Positions 57,196 to 64,000 of a stretch of DNA of 64,000 bases are shown in pieces (within the stretch, counting starts at the first letter, position 1; each line of letters starts with the position of its first letter). The notes under the pieces were generated by a model. The model had not been told where the DNA came from and made no database searches. It saw only the letters and a list, made by a program, of their open reading frames with translations. The DNA is from Lytechinus pictus (lineage: Eukaryota > Echinodermata > Echinoidea > Temnopleuroida > Toxopneustidae): NCBI RefSeq assembly GCF_037042905.1, contig NC_087252.1, positions 33,441,465 to 33,505,464 of the forward strand, read 5' to 3'. Both the position numbers and the translations under genes were made by a program.

Positions 57196-58160
57196 ATTTG
57201 AATTAAAACAGTCAGTTTACATGTCGTCATATGATCGAGGCATTTTATGATCTAAGGTGGGCAAAAAATGAAAATCTGTTTTTTGGTTTTTTTTTTGTTT
57301 ATTTCAAAGTAATTCTGCATTTGCTCATTTCTAATCCGGAACCATTAATATCAACTCAATATCCCTTTTTTCTTTTTTAATTTTTTTTTACAAATGAATA
57401 TACTCATGATTCTTTTTCTTACTAGATTCAGTTCTATTTGTACAACTTTTGTTTAATGTAATATGATTTGATCTCCAGACACTTCCTGTACATGGGACAG
57501 GGTAGACCTTGCATTCATGTGTACATGTGTATGTCTATTTTAATGAAAGACAGTTCTTTTCACATCGTGTTGATACAGTACTACCAAGGAGTTGGTTTTT
57601 ATCCTACTAAATATGATTTTTAAGGGGATAGTGAGACTGAATATAATTTCGCCTTTGAAATAGGGTTTTTGAGACTTTTTTGTATTTTTTTCAAAATTTG
57701 AAACAAAAATACGATTTTAAACTGGAAAATATGATAAAAAGAAATCATTATTTTTTTCTCCCAAATTGTGGTTGACATCTCTGGTGATGGATGTGTTTTC
57801 TGTGTAATTTTTAAAATGTTTTTGCCTGAATTCTTGCTAGTATTGATGTAACAGCCAAGATCAGGGGGATGAGAGAGGGATGCTGTACTTTGTTTTACTG
57901 CCGTCCTCCTTCGCCTTCAAAGTGATATTTGAAATACAGGTAGTCCAGTAAAGTACTATTCTTTTATACCAATATGTACATTTTATAAATTATTTCATGC
58001 TGACGTTTTGCAAAGAATTCTAATAAAGATATTTGAAGCAAAAAAAAAAAATATATATATATTGTAATGGCAGTATTATTCAGTAGCCTCCCACTTTGGA
58101 TTGTATCTACATTCCTGATTTTATTGGTGTTTGTGGTTGTTCTTTTTAATGATAACTTCA
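57196..58160. other. Intergenic, possible retroposed 3' end
   Basis: TTCTAATAAAGATATTTGAA is followed within 20 bp by a 13-A run at about 58040-58052, the look of a genomically encoded poly(A) tail. No recognisable body upstream. T-rich otherwise. Confidence 0.4.
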
Positions 58161-58400
58161 TCTTACCCTAAAAATAATTGATAACTTGCTACTTGGTGGA
58201 AACTCATTCGAACTCGAGATGACATTACTTTTGGGGTGATAACCATTTCTTTTTTGTTTTGTTTTTTGCTTGTCAAATTTATTTTGGTCGAAAAGACCTT
58301 CCATTTTGGGGTGATAACCTTTTTCCCCCTTTTTTTTTGGCTTGTCAAATTTTCCATCCCCGGTCCCTCTGCCTTTGGGTAGAGATTTCCGTCCATGTTA
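58161..58400. mobile_element. hAT-like element remnant
   Basis: Repeated TTGGGGTGATAACC and GCTTGTCAAATTT words and the right-end-like GAGATTTCCGTCCATG show relation to the elements at 8246 and 28324. Incomplete. Confidence 0.5.
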
Positions 58401-59830
58401 GGGAGGGAGATGTAAAATTGATGAGTAAGAAGAACATAGATTCAGGAAGAGATACATGTATGGTGCAGGAGGAAGGCAATAAGGTTGTTCTGAAAGAGGA
58501 GGATGCCCAAGTCAGAAATAATTGGAAAGAGAGGGTGTCATCTTGGTAGGAGAGTAGGAGAGTCCAGTAATCCTTCATTAGAGGAAAAATGATGAATGAA
58601 ATATGATGATGATGAATACAATGGTAACCATGACGGCAGTGATGATGATGGTATTGATGGCCTTGGTGATGATCATGAGATGTTGATGGTGTTGATCAAG
58701 ATCATGACGATAGTGATGTGATGATCGTTGTCTTCTGTCTTAACCCATACCACTGATGTTTTGAATAAACAGTGTACCCAAATTTGAAATTTAGTTCAGC
58801 ATGTGATGTTGCTTCTTATACATGTACTTAAGTTTATCTCGTGTGCAATTTGTATCCCGCAATTTCATTCAAAGTGCCAAAAATGAATGAAAAAATGACT
58901 AAAATCTTCATTGGACATACACAAATTTCCTTTAAAAATTCTTAGAAATCAATTCATAACGCGACTGGTATATGTGATTATTTCTATGTAAAAAATTCTG
59001 ATATACTTCCCCCAATAATTCACCTTGAGAAAAATGAAAAATTACCATTTATCATCTCCACATGATAATCTTTGAAAAATAAAGACCAGTAGGCTATATA
59101 CAGACTGAATTGCAAAAACAAAATGTTATAAGAAATAAAGGGAAAGGCTTTAAGCGCTCGCTTGCTTCGCCTGCTTGCATTTTAAGTATCCCAACCAATG
59201 ACGCATTTGCTTTAATGTAATTTTAAGGAATATAGCATTTTGTAATAGCTGAAAACTTATTTTCGGCTCTCTCGCTCATATCACTCGCAGAATGACAAGA
59301 ATGACAAAATTGCGAGGTCAAAGTTTTAAGTCCCCTATTTTATTGAAAGCCATTCCCTCAGCTCGAAATGGATCCGACCACCATACCAGATTATATCCGT
59401 TTTCATACGGGCAAAAAAAAAGGGAAGAAGAAAAAATCGGCTCCCATCATCTTTCTGTGCTTTTGTGGCTTTAAAATCTAAATTCTATTTTTTGTTGTCT
59501 CTCTTAAAACAATCATGTTGATTTGTTTGATTAATCTATACCTCTCACACGATTTCCCAACGTGATAAATAATCACCAACATGACCAAGGAACGATTTTT
59601 TTTTCTACAAGGGGGTGTTGACGTAAATTTGAAAAGCAAAAAGGGGTTAATTTCGCTACAAAATGGAGGTCAAATCGGTCCCGAGAAATTTGAAAGCGCC
59701 CCACCCTAAAAAAAGAAGAAAAGAAAGAAAGAAAAGGTTTTACTACAAAATGAAGGGCATTTCGGTTGATTTTTTAAAAGTTTTTACACATCTTTCAGAA
59801 TACCTGCATGGGAGTTGCCTATGGAGAATA
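58401..59830. other. Intergenic with short GAT/TGG microsatellite
   Basis: Short ATG/GAT tract at about 58595-58725. A piece at 59140-59300 contains GCGCTCGC-type words like those in the hAT-like elements. No gene. Confidence 0.4.
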
Positions 59831-60005
59831 ATACACTCATCACCCCCCCCCCGGCACACCTGCTTTCCAGGGCTATGTAAATAATAATTTTTAACGATTT
59901 TTTAAAAGGCGCCTCTTGTAGCCTAGCCACGCAAAAAACATAGGCACCGCTTGACCCCCCCCCCCCTTTTGCCAAACCTGGATCCGTCTATACCCATGAT
60001 CATGG
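59831..60005. mobile_element. hAT-like terminal remnant
   Basis: C runs near 59845 and 59957 and the end-like AACCTGGATCCGTCTATACC match the terminal style of the G-run elements. Incomplete. Confidence 0.4.
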
Positions 60006-61533
60006 TGGCAATTGCTCAGCCGAGTTGACTATTTTGAACTCGGAGTGAACCCAAAGGCATTAATATTTTCTGATTTTATTTGATCTTCATTCCAATGCGT
60101 TAGTAAATAGATTATCTGGGCTCAGTTTACCAAGTGTCGTAAAAAGTTGCACTCAGACATGATACTCTATCTGTTTAATAAGTGTATACTCCCGGTGTAT
60201 ACTTAACAGAGAAACAAAAATCATTTCGTGACTTGGCAGAGATAAGACAAATTAGGCCTATAATAAAGAAAACCGCGGATCCTCCTTGATATTTTTCATT
60301 TGAAGGGGTGCATAGATCGGACAGGCCTGAAGAAAGGTCATCGGTCCAAAATAGAGGATATTTTTTCTTCCCAAAATCTTGACAAAGCAAAAAAAAAACC
60401 AAAACACACACAAAAACGAAACATTAGAAAAAAAAAACCCAAAAAAGAATAAGGTTATCGTTCCGAAATGAACGCATTTACGGTGGTGCGCTATTCTTTT
60501 TTCCTATTTTTTACGGTGTGTCCCACCTCCTGGAACCACACCTGACAAGTATATGCCTACCTACCTGTGCATAAAGAATTGGAGACAATTATTGTCTTCC
60601 TATAATCATGAAAATTAGGAAAACCCAGGGGCGGCGCTACATGGGGTGGGGCGAGTCAGGCGACTACCTAGCTCCTATGATTTTTTTTCAGGATTAAGAG
60701 AGAAAGAGGGAGGGGGTACTCAAGAAAGAAGAAACATTGAAGGAAAGTAAGGTGATTTAATTTTTAGGCCTATCAAAAACAAATGCTCTTAAAATCCATT
60801 CTAAAGCAAAATAAATTATAAACTTAAAACTGAGAATTCCTTCAACATAATATTTATCAGATGATCTGTCAACTTTGATTGATTTTTGATTGGCTGAGAT
60901 CGCATGCACTGTTACCGTGATAACTGATAAAAAGAACTTTGTGGGATAAAACAAGTCATTTCATGAAACGCTCACTTGTGATAGTACAGTGGTGATGAGA
61001 TAGGTCTACGCACATTTAATTTTGAAACACGAAAACATTTTGTAATTCATTTTATCGAGACATGATAGAGAGTCTCTTGAACCTTTGTACAGAGTATTAT
61101 AAAATCAAGGCCAATGTAAGTTCAAGTAAACATATCTCGTTTATTTCATGCAAACGAAGTACTTGTCTGCGTGACAAAATTTTTAAGGGGCGGAGAGGGG
61201 GGTGCCAAAAAATGGAGCTGGTTCGGTTTGAATTTAAATGTCTAAAATCAACGTGTAAGACAGAGAAAGGGCATATAATAAAGAGAAAAAGAAAGAGAGA
61301 GAGGGGGGGGGTAAATATATTGTGGGTGGGGAAGGGGGGGGGGGGGGGTTGCAGGAGAAGAGACTCCGACCGGGCGTTAGCAGTTATCAGCAAAATCGTG
61401 ACGAGCTAGGTATCATAAAATCATAAAATCATTTTTAACAAGTCTGTTTCAAATTAGTTTTACCACTACAACTCTATCTTTCATCGGAATAGAACGCCGT
61501 TTCAATCTGCTTTTGACTATACACAGCGAAATC
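60006..61533. other. Intergenic upstream of gene 3
   Basis: 60812-60973 is related to the MITE at 47119 (ATTTCATGAAACGCTC right end). G runs at about 61303-61310 and 61334-61347. The promoter of gene 3 must lie here; I cannot place a confident TATA box. Confidence 0.4.
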
Positions 61534-61606
61534 ATGGTTTCTATTCAAACATCTTGTGTTTTGTTACTTTTAGTTGTATTATATTCAGGATTTTCAAAGA
61601 CAGATG
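61534..61606 (+). CDS. Gene 3 exon 1: signal peptide
   Basis: ATG at 61534 in the context AATCATGG. Encodes MVSIQTSCVLLLLVVLYSGF then SKTD, a short polar start, an 11-residue hydrophobic core and a small-residue region suitable for cleavage after SGFS. Donor GTGAGA, phase 1 out. Confidence 0.72.
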
Positions 61607-63953
61607 GTGAGAAGATAGTGCTTTTGAAATATTTTGAATGTGACTAAGTTTTAAGTTGTTGTAATTCTCTCTTCAAATTAAATATAGGTCCAGATGTTCG
61701 GTCAATTTGCAAAATAAAATAGCGCTCTGTTGCCATTTTATAGCTCCTTTTACTGACATCTACTTATTTTCATATAAATCAAAGATTTATTCATTACATG
61801 TTCTATCCTATTTGCGATTTTTTTAATGCGTGAAGCAGATAATTTTCTGTTGAAAAATATTCGTACGTGTGTTTTTATCTTTCGTTGAGTTATGAACATA
61901 TATTTCCTTTGTTTCTTCATCCATTACTACCTTCAGTATTAAAAAAAATTAGCATATCATATCATATCATATCATATATCATATCATATATATCATGTCA
62001 TATCATATCATATATCATATCATATATATCATATCATATCATATATCATATCATATCATATATATCATATCATATCATATCATATCTATCATATCATATC
62101 ATATCATATATCATATCATATCATATCATATATATCATATCATATCATATCATATATCATATCATATCATATCATATCATATATATCATATCATATCATA
62201 TCATATATCATATCATATCATATATATCATATCATATCATATCATATCTATCATATCATATCATATCATATATCATATCATATCATATCATATATATCAT
62301 ATCATATCATATCATATCATATATCATATCATATCATATCATATATATCATATCATATCATATCATATCATATCATATCATATATCATATCATATCATAT
62401 CATATCATTTTATCATTTTTATCTTTATTTTTGAATACTGACTTATTTAACGATCGATTTTTTTTTCCAATGACCCATGTGAGAATAAATTTCAAAATCT
62501 CTATAATCACATGCCTAATTTACTAGTATCCAAAACCACATGCCTAATTTACTAGTATCCAATTTTTCGTTATTCAATTGTTGTTGGCTCTCACATTCTC
62601 AGTAACTATAAACTGCCCATATTTGCCTACATAAATCTTGACTTACAAACTTTAACTGTTTTTAATTTATGTGTTCACAATATTCTCTTTTGTCTTTAAT
62701 CTAAGCACTCACAACGAGTATGTTTACTGGTACTACAGCCATCATGCTGGGTAAGACATCATCTTTTAGAGTTTCATTACACATTGGCCCTTATTCTGAA
62801 GTAGGGTTTCACCATAAAGATGTATACTAATTACGCGTTATTAGTATATATCTCTATCGGTTTCACTAAGACCATTAAGTCCGGGGTTCGATCCCCGGCC
62901 GCGGCACTTATGCCCGTGAGCAAGGCATTTAATCTACGATGCTCTTTTATCCTGCTTTCAAATAAATGGAAATGCTATATGCATTATTGGTAACTAGGTG
63001 TGCACTTGTTTGTTAAAAAAAAAAAAAAAATTAATTCTGTGCTAAAATTATGGAAAGCCAAAAGTTAAAAAATTATGTTTATATTGTATATTTCTTATGT
63101 TTACTATTTGGATTCATTTTTCTTTCATTATGAAAAAAAAATACTTCAGTTATCATTCCAAGCCAATTATGAACAATTTGGGTGTCATAATAACGTGAAT
63201 GTGTACTGTTAAGGATTTCTGCTCCAATTGGCTCTCCATAGTTAAACCACAACTTTCAATCAGGGTTTAATTTAAACCCGAGTTCAGAATAAGGGCCATA
63301 GTGTAGAGACATATGCTTTCGAGTGGATCTGATTCGATCATGGACCAGAGTATAGCAGGTCCATGATTCGATCTAGTATAGATTCTGAGTGGCTTAGATC
63401 TGGTTTGGACGGGAGTGTGCGGCTGATGGTTCAAAACCCATACCCATATTTACGGGCCATTTTGGCTAAAAAGGTACCCATTATTAGGAATCTATTAAAA
63501 TTGGACAGGCAACAACAAAACGAGAAAAGAAAAAAAGATAATTCCCCCAAATTGGAGGAGAATATGGACCCATGTTTAAGGCCAGTATCTAAGAATTGGG
63601 GCTAAGTTTAGGTATTTTCCAGCATAAAACCATGCCCCATGTTTAGGGATTTCTTCTAAAGAGAGACCAATTCCAGCGGCACATCCCCGGGCACCACCAC
63701 TATACGAGAAATATTCAAGCTCATTTTGGCGTCATATTTAGTGAAGTATAATCGACAGAAGTTTATTCTCCAGCAGATCCTATCCTTTAGATTAGAATTT
63801 TATTAGAATACTAGAATAGCTTGTAATACTTATCCCTCTTAAAAACACCGAATCTACTTGTATGGATGTGATAAAAGTAATACTCATCATTTACTGCAAA
63901 CTTTTCAGGAAGCACGGAAGACGCAATGACGTCATCTCAATCAACTGAATCAG
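61534..63953 (+). CDS. Gene 3: secreted or surface Ser/Thr-rich (mucin-like) protein, 3' partial
   Basis: Three exons, 61534-61606, 62706-62750 and 63909-63953, join in phase 1 and remain open at the window edge. The first codes a clear signal peptide; the next two are exactly 45 bp each and encode Ser/Thr-rich segments. Repeated short symmetric phase-1 exons coding Thr/Ser-rich peptide are typical of mucin-like stalks that are O-glycosylated outside the cell. Symmetric exons permit skipping, so isoforms of different stalk length are possible. Neither a downstream domain nor a membrane anchor can be seen, so whether it is secreted or anchored is unknown. It could also be another Ig-type surface gene, since gene 1 uses the same phase pattern. 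Confidence 0.6.
61955..62408. repeat. ATATC pentanucleotide satellite in gene 3 intron 1
   Basis: About 450 bp of ATATC units with periodic ATATATC variants that make a higher-order pattern of roughly 30-40 bp. Ile/Ser/Tyr/His-repetitive open frames up to 219 codons are artefacts. Confidence 0.95.
62706..62750 (+). CDS. Gene 3 exon 2: Thr-rich segment
   Basis: 45 bp; acceptor after TTGTCTTTAATCTAAG, donor GTAAGA; phase 1 at both ends. Encodes ALTTSMFTGTTAIML. Rich in Thr, a candidate for O-glycosylation. Confidence 0.58.
62786..63298. mobile_element. MITE family E, diverged copy with nested SINE
   Basis: Ends GGCCCTTATTCTGAAG and TTCAGAATAAGGGCC; interior TTATGGAAAGCCAAAAG as in 19088 and 55313. 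Interrupted by a tRNA-derived sequence at about 62835-63030. Confidence 0.7.
62835..63030 (+). mobile_element. tRNA-derived SINE with A16 tail
   Basis: B-box-like GGGGTTCGATCCCCGG near 62883 with the body CCGTGAGCAAGGCATTTAAT and a 16-A tail at 63015-63030. Inserted in the family-E MITE. Not a functional tRNA: the head is degenerate. Confidence 0.68.
63299..63908. other. Gene 3 intron 2, no feature resolved
   Basis: AT-rich. The 80-codon plus-strand frame at 63363-63605 has no domain and no splice support. Confidence 0.4.
63909..63953 (+). CDS. Gene 3 exon 3: Ser/Thr-rich segment
   Basis: 45 bp; acceptor after TGCAAACTTTTCAG, donor GTAAAC; phase 1 at both ends. Encodes GSTEDAMTSSQSTES. The same length and phase as exon 2 suggest serial exon duplication. 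Confidence 0.6.
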
Positions 63954-63964
63954 GTAAACAACAC

Positions 63965-64000
63965 TGGTGGTGGTGATGATGATGATGATGATGGTGGTGG
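63965..64000. repeat. GGT/GAT microsatellite at right edge
   Basis: TGG and TGA trinucleotide repeats running off the window. Confidence 0.85.

Noticed and set aside
61867-62526. 219-codon Ile/Ser/Tyr/His-rich frame
   Set aside because: Translation of the ATATC satellite.

Overview
This is a window of animal nuclear DNA: AT-rich, intron-rich and crowded with small inverted-repeat transposons, tRNA-derived SINEs, LINE remnants and microsatellites. Long G runs at element ends, interspersed families bounded by motifs such as AAAGGACAAGTCCA or GGCCCGTATTC, and split genes with mostly phase-1 introns match my memory of echinoid (sea urchin) genomes. That placement is an inference; no taxonomic marker gene is present. 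There is no bacterial-style operon, CRISPR array or free-standing tRNA or rRNA gene that I can support.

Three split genes, all on the plus strand, can be assembled by joining open exons with AG/GT borders and consistent phase. Gene 1 (12324-18277, 8 exons, first exon not found) encodes a two-immunoglobulin-domain single-pass membrane protein with a long cytoplasmic tail. Gene 2 (about 26810 or 31010 to 53153, ten coding exons plus a possible first exon) encodes a protein of about 407 residues with two C2H2-like zinc fingers, an acidic repeat linker and a helical region resembling the N-terminal core-binding domain of tyrosine recombinases. No catalytic domain is visible, so it may be a recombinase-derived host gene. 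Gene 3 (61534 to beyond the window end) starts with a signal-peptide exon followed by 45-bp phase-1 exons coding for Ser/Thr-rich peptide, as in mucin-like secreted or surface proteins.

Layout: 1-12.3 kb holds repeats and intergenic DNA, including a full hAT-like element (8246-9907) with a SINE nested in it. 12.3-18.3 kb is gene 1, with huge AGT and CAT microsatellites in its introns. 18.3-26.8 kb is intergenic, with MITEs, a SINE and a 529-bp element with 8-bp target duplications. 26.8-53.2 kb is gene 2. Its introns hold a nested MITE with a second hAT-like copy, a TTAA-flanked element inside a tandem repeat, a frameshifted LINE reverse transcriptase, a 75-bp satellite of about 19 units and many MITEs. 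53.1-57.2 kb is a 2-kb tandem duplication whose copies carry different insertions. 57.2-61.5 kb is intergenic with element remnants. 61.5-64 kb is the start of gene 3, with an ATATC satellite in its first intron.

The three genes share no obvious pathway. Genes 1 and 3 encode predicted surface or secreted proteins. Gene 2 encodes a predicted nuclear DNA-binding protein. All family assignments come from reading the translated exons and recalled family patterns; no database search was run.
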